DNA of 64,000 nt, taken from NCBI RefSeq assembly GCF_030818955.1, contig NZ_JAUTBF010000001.1, positions 1,116,001 through 1,180,000 of the forward strand, given 5' to 3'. Under the pieces are notes generated by a model that had not been told where the DNA came from, did no database searches, and saw only the letters and a program-made list of their open reading frames with translations. Below, piece after piece: positions 51,045 through 58,987 of the stretch (within the stretch, counting starts at the first letter, position 1; every line of letters begins with the position of its first letter). The stretch is from Microbacterium trichothecenolyticum (GTDB lineage Bacteria; Actinomycetota; Actinomycetes; Actinomycetales; Microbacteriaceae). A program made the translations under genes and the position numbers.

Positions 51045-51506
51045 TCACCATGGCCCCGTGAGCAGACGCCACCACGTGCCCAGCACCAGGAACGGGCCGA
51101 AGGCGATGGTCGCGCCGCGCGCACCGGCCAGCACGGCACCCGCCGCGGCGACTCCCCCGACGACGACGCCCGCAGCGATCCCGGATGCCACGGCCTCGGG
51201 CCCGCACCATCCCAGGAACGCCCCGCACAGCCCGGCGAGTTTCACATCGCCTCCGCCGAACGATGCGGGGCGCGCGAGATGCAGCGCGAGACACGTGACG
51301 AAGGCCCCGATCGCTCCCCCGGCGACACCGAGAAGTCGCCACGGCTCACCTACCCCGATCGCCGCGGCGCACAGGGACAGCACCGCCGCCGCGCCGCCGG
51401 GCATCAGGATGGCATCGGGCAGACGGCGAGTGCGCACGTCGACCACCGCCAGCACGACACCGAGCAGCGCGAACACCGCGAGGGCGGGGACGAGGGCCGA
51501 CGACAT
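51045..51506 (-). CDS. Prepilin peptidase (A24 family, short form)
   Basis: A 153-residue membrane protein made of about five hydrophobic segments. It carries both catalytic aspartates of type IV prepilin peptidases: VVDVRTRRLPDA (Asp at about 23) and FGGGDVKLAG (GxGD-like, Asp at about 87). The N-terminal methylase domain of PilD is absent, as in TadV/CpaA-type enzymes of Flp pili. No pilin gene lies nearby. It starts 7 nt after the DUF1905 gene. Confidence 0.88.
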   Translation of the reverse strand: MSSALVPALAVFALLGVVLAVVDVRTRRLPDAILMPGGAAAVLSLCAAAIGVGEPWRLLGVAGGAIGAFVTCLALHLARPASFGGGDVKLAGLCGAFLGWCGPEAVASGIAAGVVVGGVAAAGAVLAGARGATIAFGPFLVLGTWWRLLTGPW

Positions 51507-51513
51507 GCGGACC

Positions 51514-51810
51514 TCACGCGTCGAGCACGACGAGAGCGACCTCGATCACCGCGTCGGCGTCGATGCCTTCGGCGTCGCGGACCGCGCGCTTGAGCGGGAG
51601 CACGTACGACCCGCCGGCCTGGGGGAAGATCGACGTGCGCCACGTGGAACCGCCGATGCTCGCCTCGACACGCACGCCGCCGAAGCCGCGCCGGTATGTC
51701 TGCGTCTCGCGGATGTCGGCACTGAGCACGGGCGGCAGCGCGACGAAGTACCAATCGCTGTCGGTGCGAGCCTCCCACCGGAAGACCTCGCCCTCGAAAC
51801 GCACGTTCAT
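51514..51810 (-). CDS. DUF1905 protein
   Basis: A 98-residue soluble protein matching DUF1905: FEGEVFRWEARTDSDWYFVALP near the start and VEASIGGSTWRTSIFPQAGGSYVLPLKRAVRDAEG in the middle (seen in pieces). The family forms a small barrel of unknown role. A TAGGGT box (51834-51839) overlaps the upstream stop codon and could be its -10, with a 23-nt leader containing GAGAGGGG. Confidence 0.88.
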   Translation of the reverse strand: MNVRFEGEVFRWEARTDSDWYFVALPPVLSADIRETQTYRRGFGGVRVEASIGGSTWRTSIFPQAGGSYVLPLKRAVRDAEGIDADAVIEVALVVLDA

Positions 51811-51836
51811 GCGGCCCCTCTCTCGTCGCGGTCACC

Positions 51837-52259
51837 CTAGTCGGAGCTACCGACATCGTGCGTCGCCTTCCCCCGGGGGAAGAGCAGCGCCGACACGCGG
51901 GCGTCGAGCACCGCGGCGGCTCCGATCGCGAGGGCGTAGACCACGAGATCACGTACGTCGAAGCCCGAACCGAGCACCAGCGCGACCGGCGGGACATGGG
52001 CTGCGAGATCCCGCGGGAGCGGGGTGAGCTGCAGCAGTTCGATGCCGGCGCACCACGTCGCGGCCACCGCCGCCCGCACCGCACACCGACCGCGCGGCCA
52101 CACCACCACGAGCGCCGCGTAGAGCGCCACGGCATACAGGGCATCGCCCGCCACATCGGTGGCGACCGCATCGGGCAGCACGCGGGCGACGACGAGACCC
52201 GCCGCAACCACGACGACGAGTGCACCCAGCGCGACGACGCGCCGTCGACCGAGCGTCAC
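51837..52259 (-). CDS. DUF2809 membrane protein
   Basis: A 140-residue protein with four hydrophobic segments and the DUF2809/VanZ-like block DVAGDALYAVALYAALV, then WCAGIELLQLTPLPRDL and FDVRDLVVYALAIGAAA. The function is unknown. The GTG at 52259 overlaps the stop of the DNA glycosylase gene (GTGA), so they are expressed together; longer frames upstream are shadows of that gene. Confidence 0.85.
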   Translation of the reverse strand: MTLGRRRVVALGALVVVVAAGLVVARVLPDAVATDVAGDALYAVALYAALVVVWPRGRCAVRAAVAATWCAGIELLQLTPLPRDLAAHVPPVALVLGSGFDVRDLVVYALAIGAAAVLDARVSALLFPRGKATHDVGSSD

Positions 52260-52822
52260 CCGATCACCCCGGCCGCCCGCGCGGGCTCTGCGTAAGCCCG
52301 CGCGAGGCTCGCCACGGTGTCGTGGGCGTTCAGACCGCTGGGGTTCGGCAGCACCCAGGTGGGCACCTCCGCCAGGGACTCCGGCTGGCGTCCGGCGGCG
52401 GCTTTCGGCCGCGCGAACCCCTGCCGGTACGCGGTGAGCCCCACGACCGCCACCGCGCGGGGGCGCAGCTGCGCGACCCTCTCGACGAGCGCGACCGCCC
52501 CGGCGCGCAGCTCGTCGCGCGTCAGCTCGTCGGCGCGCGCGGTGGCCCGCTCGACGAGGTTGCTCACCCCGACACCCGCGTCGAAGATCATGCGCCGGTC
52601 CGATGCGCTCAACGGTTCGGCGTACCGCGGCAGGCGAGGCAGGATGCCTGCCTCGACGAGCGCGGGCCAGAACCGGTTTCCCGGCCGCGCGAACGGGGTG
52701 CCCGTGGCCGCCGTCCACAGGCCCGGGTTGATGCCGACGAACAGCAGGCGCACCCCGGGTTCGACGAGGTCGGGGATCGTGGCATCCCGAAACGACTCCA
52801 GCTCAGCGCGCGTGTATCCCAT
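52256..52822 (-). CDS. mug: G/U mismatch-specific DNA glycosylase (Mug/TDG family)
   Basis: Removes uracil or thymine mispaired with guanine in double-stranded DNA. The 188-residue protein has the active-site block LLFVGINPGLWTAATG (about 26-41, with Asn), GNRFWPALVEAG, and the C-terminal LPNPSGLNAH loop. A CATAGT box six bases before the ATG (52829-52834) gives a leaderless start. It heads a four-gene run with DUF2809, DUF1905 and prepilin peptidase, divergent from the alpha/beta hydrolase. Confidence 0.92.
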   Translation of the reverse strand: MGYTRAELESFRDATIPDLVEPGVRLLFVGINPGLWTAATGTPFARPGNRFWPALVEAGILPRLPRYAEPLSASDRRMIFDAGVGVSNLVERATARADELTRDELRAGAVALVERVAQLRPRAVAVVGLTAYRQGFARPKAAAGRQPESLAEVPTWVLPNPSGLNAHDTVASLARAYAEPARAAGVIG

Positions 52823-52828
52823 GAGACC

Positions 52829-52834
52829 ACTATG
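52829..52834 (-). promoter_or_regulatory. -10 box, leaderless start of mug
   Basis: CATAGT on the minus strand ends six bases before the ATG at 52822. Confidence 0.55.
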
Positions 52835-52866
52835 GGCATTTCGCCGGCTCGAACCCGCGCGTCTGC

Positions 52867-52872
52867 CAGGAT
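52867..52872 (+). promoter_or_regulatory. -10-like box of the alpha/beta hydrolase gene
   Basis: CAGGAT ends seven bases before the ATG at 52880. The GGAGGA directly adjacent to the ATG is too close to serve as a ribosome-binding site, which favours a leaderless start. Confidence 0.45.
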
Positions 52873-52879
52873 CGGAGGA

Positions 52880-53677
52880 ATGGATGCCGTACCCGCGCTC
52901 ACCGAGATGCCCGCGCCGCAGTTCGTCATCGTCGGCGACAACGTCCGCGTTGCGACCTATTCCTGGGGCGACCCCGACGCCGACCCCGTACTGTGCGTGC
53001 ACGGATTCGGCTCGAGCACGCGCGACAACTGGGTGAACACCGGATGGGTGCGGGACCTCCTGCGGGCCGGTTTCCAGGTGGTCGCCGTCGATCAGCGCGG
53101 TCACGGCGCGAGCGACAAGCCCCACGACGCGGCGGCGTACACGATGCCCACGCTCGTGGCGGACCTCGTCGCCGTGCTCGACACCTACCTGCTCGACCAG
53201 GTGCGCTACCTGGGCTACTCCCTCGGCGGCCGGGTGGGATGGCAGCTCGCCGTCGACGCGCCCGAGCACGTCGAGCGCGCGGTGCTCGGCGGCATCCCCG
53301 ACGGCCGCCCCCTGGCGCGCTTGAAGGTCGAACAGGCGCGCGCCTTCCTCGACGACGGCACGCCGGTCGACGACCCCACGACCCAGCGCTACGTCTCGCT
53401 CGCCGAGCGGGTGCCGGGCAACGACCTGCGCGCGCTCGTCGCGATCGCCGAGGGAATGCGCCTCGGCGAGACCGACCCCGACCCCGCCTCGCCGCCCCAG
53501 CAGCCCGTGCTGATCGCGACGGGGACCGACGACCCCATCCACGACCAGTCGGAACACCTCGCGAGTCTGCTGCCGCGGGGCGAGTTCGTCGACATCCCCG
53601 GGCGCCACCACGTGAACGCGCCGGGCGCCCGCGCCTTCCGCGAAGCGGGCCTGGCGTTCCTGGCGCGCGAGATCTGA
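52880..53677 (+). CDS. Alpha/beta hydrolase
   Basis: A 265-residue alpha/beta-hydrolase-fold protein. Visible are the oxyanion region VLCVHGFGSSTRDNW (about 37-51), VAVDQRGHGASDKP, the nucleophile elbow GYSLGG (Ser at about 117), and the terminal His in DIPGRHHVNAP. The acid is probably Asp in ATGTDDPIH. The substrate cannot be told; esters, lactones or epoxides are possible. It stands alone, divergent from mug, and is closed by a hairpin at 53702-53722. Confidence 0.9.
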   Translation: MDAVPALTEMPAPQFVIVGDNVRVATYSWGDPDADPVLCVHGFGSSTRDNWVNTGWVRDLLRAGFQVVAVDQRGHGASDKPHDAAAYTMPTLVADLVAVLDTYLLDQVRYLGYSLGGRVGWQLAVDAPEHVERAVLGGIPDGRPLARLKVEQARAFLDDGTPVDDPTTQRYVSLAERVPGNDLRALVAIAEGMRLGETDPDPASPPQQPVLIATGTDDPIHDQSEHLASLLPRGEFVDIPGRHHVNAPGARAFREAGLAFLAREI

Positions 53678-53701
53678 CCGCGGGGGTGACGCCCCGGCGA
53701 C

Positions 53702-53722
53702 CATCCCCGGCGAGCGGGGATG
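53702..53722. terminator. Hairpin between convergent hydrolase and CBM2 genes
   Basis: CATCCCCG and CGGGGATG form a perfect 8-bp stem around a 5-nt loop midway between the two convergent stop codons. It has no T-tract. Confidence 0.55.
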
Positions 53723-53731
53723 TCGACGGGC

Positions 53732-54496
53732 TCAGGATGCCGTGACGGTGAGTTTCGGTGAGGAGGGCGCCCGCGTGGCCGCCGCCTGCAGACCGACGCG
53801 CACGCTCTGCCCCGGGCTCAGGGCGGCGCGATACCCCGCGCCGGTGCACGTCACCCTCGTTCCAGAGGTCGCGCAGGCCATGCCCCAGGCATTGGTCACG
53901 GCGGTCGTGCCGGGGGCGTCGAACGACACGGTCCAGGCGGTGACCGACCCGGTCGCGGTGAGCGAGAGCTCGACGACGTACCCCTGGCCCCAGGCGCTCT
54001 GGGGGATCCACTCGACGCGCACCGCCTGCGGCGCGGAGCTCTTCGTGGGCGAGGGAGTGGGCCGAGGGCTCGACGACGAGGTCGGCTTCGGCGAAGACGT
54101 GGCCCGGGGGCTCGACGTGGGTTTCGGCGAAGACGTGGGCTTCGGACTCGACGTGGGTTTCGGACTCGACGTGGGTTTCGGACTCGACGTCGGCTTCGGT
54201 GTCGTGACCGGCGTCAGGATCGGTCGGAGGGTCGCCAGCTTCGCTGCCTGACCGAACCAGGCCACCGCCTTGATCGTGTACGGGGTGCCCGTCGCGGTGA
54301 CGATGGTGGAACCGCGTGTCGACAGCCACCCGGGGAGCGAACCGGCTGCGGAGGCGGCGGGCACCGCGGCCGGGGCCGTCACGGCACCGGATGCCAGCAG
54401 CATCGCGGCCAGCGCGATCGCGGTCCCGCGGACCACCGCGCGTCGCGTGGATCGCCACCGTTCGCGCCATCCGGCCATCCGCACCCCCGGGCTCAT
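53732..54496 (-). CDS. Secreted CBM2 protein, probable remnant of a GH5 cellulase
   Basis: A 254-residue exported protein. After a signal peptide (about 1-51) comes a short block, GWLSTRGSTIVTATGTPYTI then KAVAWFG, which resembles the opening strands of GH5 endoglucanases. The catalytic barrel then fails to follow: after a dozen residues a Pro-Lys-Thr-Ser linker (about 98-152) leads to a C-terminal cellulose-binding CBM2 domain (YVVELSLTATGSVTAWTVSF; WGMACATSGTRVTCTGAGY). It may bind cellulose but has no visible catalytic domain. Start ATG 54496; an in-frame ATG at 54478 with a purine-rich site upstream is an alternative. Confidence 0.85.
   Translation of the reverse strand: MSPGVRMAGWRERWRSTRRAVVRGTAIALAAMLLASGAVTAPAAVPAASAAGSLPGWLSTRGSTIVTATGTPYTIKAVAWFGQAAKLATLRPILTPVTTPKPTSSPKPTSSPKPTSSPKPTSSPKPTSSPRATSSPKPTSSSSPRPTPSPTKSSAPQAVRVEWIPQSAWGQGYVVELSLTATGSVTAWTVSFDAPGTTAVTNAWGMACATSGTRVTCTGAGYRAALSPGQSVRVGLQAAATRAPSSPKLTVTAS
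54077..54204 (-). repeat. 18-bp repeats coding for a PKPTSS linker
   Basis: Within the CBM2 protein gene, consecutive 18-nt units (plus-strand form GACGTGGGTTTCGGACTC) encode PKPTSS seven or so times with minor variation (PRATSS, PKPTSS, then SSPRPT). The copies are nearly identical at the DNA level, so the linker probably expands and contracts by slippage or recombination. Confidence 0.85.
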
Positions 54497-54540
54497 CGTA
54501 ACCGTGCACGCCCCGGCCGCATGTCGGCTGAGCGCACCCC

Positions 54541-54657
54541 GATCGCCCGCGAAGAGCGCGCGGGGGCAAACTCGGCGGTTTCCGCTGTGTTACAGCATGA
54601 TTAATGTCGAAAAGATCGTTGATTACGGGATATTCACGCTGATACCGTCGCCCCATC
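54541..54657 (+). promoter_or_regulatory. AT-rich control region of the Lrp-aminotransferase operon
   Basis: This stretch is far richer in A+T than the rest of the window. TTGATT (54612-54617) and GATACC (54634-54639) have a 16-nt spacer and could be -35 and -10. The upstream TTACAGCATGATTAATGTCG segment is a reasonable place for Lrp binding. The divergent CBM2 gene starts at 54496. Confidence 0.45.
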
Positions 54658-55128
54658 ATGACTCCCCCGGCTGAACGCAGTCCCGTCCTCGACCGAGTGT
54701 CGAAGGCGATCGTCGAGCAGCTGCAGGAAGACGGGCGCCGCTCCTACGCCGACATCGGCAAAGCCGTCGGTCTCAGCGAGACCGCGACGCGCCAGCGTGT
54801 GCAGAAACTGCAAGATGCCGGCATCCTGCAGATCGTCGCGGTCACCGATCCGCTGCAACTGGGGTTCGCCCGTCAGGCGATGATCGGCGTGCGCGTCACG
54901 GGTGACACCCGCGTCGCCGCCGCCGCGATGTCCGAACTCCCCGGGGTGATCTACGTCGTCTCGACGGCGGGCTCCTTCGACCTGTTGGTCGAGGTGGTCT
55001 GCGAGAGCGACGACGACCTGATCGACCTGCTCAACGACCGCATCCGGTCGCTGCCCGACGTCGTCTCGACCGAGACGTTCGTCTACCTCAAGCTCCACCG
55101 TCAGCTCTACAACTGGGGAACACGATGA
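54658..55128 (+). CDS. Lrp/AsnC-family transcriptional regulator
   Basis: A 156-residue regulator with an N-terminal helix-turn-helix (AIVEQLQEDGRRSYADIGKAVGLSETATRQRVQKL, split here; recognition helix about 41-53) and a C-terminal RAM ligand domain (ARQAMIGVRVTG; LPGVIYVVSTAGSFDLLVEVVC). Its stop overlaps the aminotransferase start (ATGA), so it most likely senses an amino acid or amine and controls the downstream genes and itself. Confidence 0.93.
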   Translation: MTPPAERSPVLDRVSKAIVEQLQEDGRRSYADIGKAVGLSETATRQRVQKLQDAGILQIVAVTDPLQLGFARQAMIGVRVTGDTRVAAAAMSELPGVIYVVSTAGSFDLLVEVVCESDDDLIDLLNDRIRSLPDVVSTETFVYLKLHRQLYNWGTR

Positions 55129-56519
55129 CCCTTCTCGACAACGACCAGAACGCGAGCCTGCAGGCCAAGGCCCGCGACCACCTGTGGATGCACTTCGCCC
55201 GTCAGTCGGTGATGACCGACGGCCCGGGAGTGCCGATCATCGTCAAAGGTGAAGGGCACCACATCTTCGACTCCACGGGCAAGCGCTACATCGACGGGCT
55301 CTCCGGGTTGTTCGTGGTCAACGCCGGCCACGGCCGCCGTCGTCTCGCGCAGGCGGCGGCGAAGCAGGCCGAGGAGCTCGCGTTCTTCCCGCTGTGGTCG
55401 TACGCCCACCCCGCGGCGATCGAGCTGGCGGACCGACTGGCGGACCTCGCCCCGGGCGACCTCAACCACGTCTTCTTCTCCACCGGCGGCGGCGAGGCCG
55501 TCGAGACGGCGTTCAAGCTCGCCAAGCAGTACTGGAAGACGCAAGGTCAGCCCACCAAGCACAAGGTCATCTCGCGCGCGATCGCCTACCACGGCACCAC
55601 GCAGGGCGCCCTGGCCATCACCGGCCTGCCCGTGATGAAGCACATGTTCGAACCCGTCACCCCGGGCGGATTCCGGGTGCCGAACACCAACTACTACCGC
55701 GCCGAGGAATCGGGCTTCGGGGGCGGCACCCCCGAGGAGTTCGGCCTGTGGGCCGCCGACCGCATCGAGCAGATGATTCAGTTCGAGGGCCCCGAGACGG
55801 TCGCCGCGGTGTTCCTCGAGCCCGTGCAGAACGCCGGCGGCTGCTTCCCCGCCCCGGCCGGCTACTTCCAGCGCGTGCGCGAGATCTGCGACAAGTACGA
55901 CGTGCTGCTCGTCTCCGACGAAGTCATCTGCGCCTTCGGCCGTCTCGGCCACTACTTCGGCGCCTCGGCCTACGACTACCAGCCCGACATGATCACGTTC
56001 GCGAAGGCCGTCACGAGCGGCTACTCCCCTCTCGGCGGCACCATCATCAGCGACCGGATCTACGAGCCCTTCGCCCACGGCGACGCCTCGTTCCCGCACG
56101 GCTACACCTTCGGCGGACACCCGGTGTCGGCCGCGGTGGCGCTGGAGAACCTCGACGTGTTCGAGGAGGAGGGGCTGCTCGAGAACGTCCGGACGAACTC
56201 GCCGCTCTTCCGCTCCACGCTCGAGCAGCTGCTCGACCTGCCGATCGTCGGCGACGTGCGCGGCGACGGCTACTTCTTCGGCATCGAACTCGTCAAGGAC
56301 AAGGCGACGAAGGAGACCTTCGACGATGAGGAGTCCGAGCGGCTGCTGCGCGGCTTCCTCTCCAAGGCGCTGTTCGACGCGGGCCTGTACTGCCGCGCCG
56401 ACGACCGCGGCGACCCCGTCATCCAGCTCGCACCGCCCCTGACCCTCGGCCCCGCCGAGTTCACCGAGATCGAGCAGATCCTCCGCTCGGTTCTCACCGA
56501 AGCCTCCAACCGCCTCTGA
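55125..56519 (+). CDS. Class III PLP-dependent aminotransferase
   Basis: A 464-residue omega-aminotransferase-type enzyme. It shows YIDGLSGLFVVNAGHG (about 49-64), the cofactor-phosphate loop STGGGEAVETAFKLA, AYHGTTQGAL, the Asp that binds pyridoxal N1 in VSDEVICAFGR, and the Schiff-base Lys in TFAKAVTSGYSPLGG. Relatives move amino groups from beta-alanine, putrescine, taurine or arylalkylamines to pyruvate. Fusion-like coupling to an Lrp gene and an APC permease downstream suggests uptake and use of an amine or amino acid. The exact donor is not readable. Confidence 0.93.
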   Translation: MTLLDNDQNASLQAKARDHLWMHFARQSVMTDGPGVPIIVKGEGHHIFDSTGKRYIDGLSGLFVVNAGHGRRRLAQAAAKQAEELAFFPLWSYAHPAAIELADRLADLAPGDLNHVFFSTGGGEAVETAFKLAKQYWKTQGQPTKHKVISRAIAYHGTTQGALAITGLPVMKHMFEPVTPGGFRVPNTNYYRAEESGFGGGTPEEFGLWAADRIEQMIQFEGPETVAAVFLEPVQNAGGCFPAPAGYFQRVREICDKYDVLLVSDEVICAFGRLGHYFGASAYDYQPDMITFAKAVTSGYSPLGGTIISDRIYEPFAHGDASFPHGYTFGGHPVSAAVALENLDVFEEEGLLENVRTNSPLFRSTLEQLLDLPIVGDVRGDGYFFGIELVKDKATKETFDDEESERLLRGFLSKALFDAGLYCRADDRGDPVIQLAPPLTLGPAEFTEIEQILRSVLTEASNRL

Positions 56520-56525
56520 CCGATC

Positions 56526-56556
56526 GGGATGCCGGCGCCACCGATGTCGGCATCCC
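56526..56556 (+). terminator. Hairpin after the aminotransferase gene
   Basis: GGGATGCCG and CGGCATCCC form a perfect 9-bp stem with a 13-nt loop, 7 nt after the stop codon. The following sequence is C-rich. It may reduce read-through into the permease gene. The rest of the 184-nt gap holds no gene. Confidence 0.55.
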
Positions 56557-56703
56557 TCCCGCTCCACCGGCGGCGCCCGCCGCTCTCCCGGCACCACCCC
56601 CGCCGGTACTCCCGCTCCCACCCGCGAGCGGTGCTCTCGATGCTGTACCCGACACCATCTCCGGTCACGACGACGTCGTGACCCGCACCCTCCAGGAGGA
56701 GCC

Positions 56704-58128
56704 GTGAACGATCATCTCGGTGCCGCGACGGCACCCGCGAACCCCGGCGCCAAGCTCGCCCGCACCCTCGGACTCTGGTCGATCGTCGGCCTGGGCCTGG
56801 GCTACATGACCCCGACGGTCGTCTTCGACACGTTCGGACTCGTCGCCGAGGGGACCAACAACGTCGTCCCCGCCGCCTACGCCGTGGCGCTCGTCGTGCT
56901 GGTCTTCACCGCCATCAGCTACGGCAAGATGGTCCGCGTCGTCCCCAGCGCCGGCTCCGCCTACACGTACTCGCGCGAGTCGATCCACCCCGGTGTCGGC
57001 TTCGTCGTGGGCTGGACCGCCCTCATCGACTACATGCTGCTGCCGATGGTCAACGCGCTCATCCTGCGCAGCTACATGGAGGCACTGTTCCCCGAGGTCG
57101 AGGGCTGGATCTGGGTGGTGCTGTTCACCGCCGGCGTCACGGGCGTCATCTACCTGACGATGCGCGGCACCTCGAACGTCAACATGATCCTCCTGGTGTT
57201 CTCGATCCTCGTGATGACGGTCTTCGTCGTCATGGTCGTCGTGCAGCTGGTCGGCGGCGCCGGGGCCGGGACCGCGGTGTCGCTCGCGCCGTTCGTCCAC
57301 GACGACGTGCAGTTCGGCGCCGTCCTCGCCGGCGCCACCATCGTGTGCTTCTCGTTCATCGGCTTCGACGCGGTGTCGATGTACTCGGAGGAGGCGAAGA
57401 GCCCGAAGATCATGCCGCGGGCGATCGTGCTCACCCTCATCGCCGGCGGTGTGATCTTCCTCGTCGCCTCGTACGTCACGCAGCTGCGCTTCCCCGACTC
57501 GGCCGCGTTCCCGCAGGAGGCGATCGAAGACAGCACGCTGCCCGAGATCGGTGTGCAGGTCGGCGGCCCCGTCCTGCAGGCCGTGCTCACCGCCGCGGGG
57601 TTCGCTGCGACCTTGGCGTCGTGGCTCGCTTCGCACGCCTCTGTCTCGCGCATGCTCATGGTGATGGGCCGCAACAACGTGCTGCCCCGGAAGATCTTCG
57701 GCTTCATCAACCCCAAGACGCACACCCCGACGTTCTCGATCGTCATCGTGGGGCTGGTGAGTCTGCTGGCGATCGAGTTCACGCTCGAGCAGATCGCGGC
57801 GTACATCAACTACGGCGCGCTCGTGGCGTTCTCATTCGTGAACATCTCGGTCATCGCGTGGTTCGCGATCCGCAAGGGGCTGCACAAGACCCCGGGCGAC
57901 ATCTTCCGCTACATCGTCATGCCGGGCATCGGTCTGCTCCTCACGGTGCTGCTGTGGGTGAACCTCGACATGCACGCCCTCATCGGCGGTCTCATCTGGA
58001 CCGCGCTGGGCGTGGTGTACCTCGTCATCCTCACCCGCGGCTTCCGTCGCCCGATCGCGTCGTTCGACGAGAACCAGCCCGTGACGGGCGTGAACAAGAC
58101 GGCCCCCGGGCCGCGATCGGAGATCTGA
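56704..58128 (+). CDS. APC-family amino acid/amine permease
   Basis: A 474-residue transporter with twelve predicted hydrophobic segments. The APC signature is visible in helix 1 (IVGLGLGYMTPTVVFDTFG), PSAGSAYTYSRESIHP in helix 3, and GFDAVSMYSEEAKSP between helices 6 and 7. The absence of the C-terminal domains of CAT proteins points to the AAT/PuuP-like branch. The GTG start has AGGAGG four bases before it. Next to the aminotransferase, it probably imports that enzyme's substrate. Confidence 0.93.
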   Translation: MNDHLGAATAPANPGAKLARTLGLWSIVGLGLGYMTPTVVFDTFGLVAEGTNNVVPAAYAVALVVLVFTAISYGKMVRVVPSAGSAYTYSRESIHPGVGFVVGWTALIDYMLLPMVNALILRSYMEALFPEVEGWIWVVLFTAGVTGVIYLTMRGTSNVNMILLVFSILVMTVFVVMVVVQLVGGAGAGTAVSLAPFVHDDVQFGAVLAGATIVCFSFIGFDAVSMYSEEAKSPKIMPRAIVLTLIAGGVIFLVASYVTQLRFPDSAAFPQEAIEDSTLPEIGVQVGGPVLQAVLTAAGFAATLASWLASHASVSRMLMVMGRNNVLPRKIFGFINPKTHTPTFSIVIVGLVSLLAIEFTLEQIAAYINYGALVAFSFVNISVIAWFAIRKGLHKTPGDIFRYIVMPGIGLLLTVLLWVNLDMHALIGGLIWTALGVVYLVILTRGFRRPIASFDENQPVTGVNKTAPGPRSEI

Positions 58129-58149
58129 GCCCCCGGCCCGATCTCAGCG

Positions 58150-58197
58150 CTTCGGCCGCGGCATCCCTCCTTGCCGAAGGGGGTGTCGCGGCCGAGG
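58150..58197 (+). terminator. Terminator of the APC permease gene
   Basis: A long, slightly imperfect stem pairs CTTCGGCCGCGGCATCCC with GGGGGTGTCGCGGCCGAGG around a TCCTTGCCGAA loop, 22 nt after the stop codon. The remaining gap up to 58365 holds no gene. Confidence 0.65.
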
Positions 58198-58365
58198 TGC
58201 GTCTGGGGTCGTCCGTCACGCGCGGAGTCAGAGGGTCACGCGTGCCAGGCTCCGGAGACTACGCGCATCCGAGGCGTGACGCGTGCCACAGCAGGGCGCG
58301 AACGTGCGCCGGTTCCGGAACGCGGCACGGCACGACGCCGCGGGCGCACCGGCACCGTCCGCCGG

Positions 58366-58371
58366 TACCCT
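58366..58371 (+). promoter_or_regulatory. -10 box, leaderless start of the 173-aa gene
   Basis: TACCCT ends exactly six bases before the GTG at 58378. Confidence 0.6.
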
Positions 58372-58377
58372 GCATCG

Positions 58378-58899
58378 GTGGACATGATCGACGGCACCAT
58401 CCGGACCGCGTGGAGCATCGACGTCGGCGGGCTGAGCCGGGGCGAGCTGGTCGAGCGGCTCGACGCGCACGGCATCCACCGCAATCCCTACGCCGAGATC
58501 CTGCTCGCCGGCCCCGTCTTCGACGACGCCTCGCGTGAGACCGTCGCGATCGTCGAGATCTCGGTGGCCGACCTCGGATTCCCCGACGGCGCGACACTGC
58601 CGCACGTGTTCGCCGGAGCCGTCGAGCGAGGCCTCGTGCTTTGCCCTCCCATGACGGCGCCGTACCTGCGCCTCGCCACGCTCGATCAGGCGACCGCGCC
58701 GGACCGCATTCTCAGCACCGGTCGCGCGCCGACGGGCTCGCTGCACGTCGCCGCGCCGGTGCTGCGCGCCGACCACGACTATCCGAAGGGCTTCTACCTG
58801 CGCGTGATCGACGGGGTGCCGTGGCTGCGCGGGTACCGCTGCGACGACGAGCACGTGCTGTCGCCGGGCGATCGGTTCGCGTTCCGCGCGGCCTCCTGA
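58378..58899 (+). CDS. Hypothetical protein, 173 residues
   Basis: I do not recognise this protein. It is soluble, without signal peptide or membrane segment, and has an alternating hydrophobic pattern typical of a compact alpha/beta fold: GELVERLDAHGIHRNPYAEILLAGP, then VEISVADLGFPDGATLPHVFAGAVERG, then GFYLRVIDGVPWLRGYRCDDEHVLSPGDRFAFR (each seen in parts). Codon use matches the neighbours. The GTG start is chosen because a TACCCT box lies six bases upstream. Convergent with the XRE-cupin gene; no operon partner. Confidence 0.75.
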   Translation: MDMIDGTIRTAWSIDVGGLSRGELVERLDAHGIHRNPYAEILLAGPVFDDASRETVAIVEISVADLGFPDGATLPHVFAGAVERGLVLCPPMTAPYLRLATLDQATAPDRILSTGRAPTGSLHVAAPVLRADHDYPKGFYLRVIDGVPWLRGYRCDDEHVLSPGDRFAFRAAS

Positions 58900-58987
58900 G
58901 TTCTCGGCCCCGATCGGCCACAGCCGCGGGGATCGGCCCGCCGACCCGATGTCTCTCAGGAGTTCGGCCCGGCGAGGGACCGGGGTG

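Noticed and set aside
50890-51045. Low-complexity C-rich run considered as a coding N-terminal extension of the YihY-type protein
   Set aside because: The box six bases before ATG 50786 defines the start, and the upstream translation is Arg/Gly/Ala repeats unlike the family.
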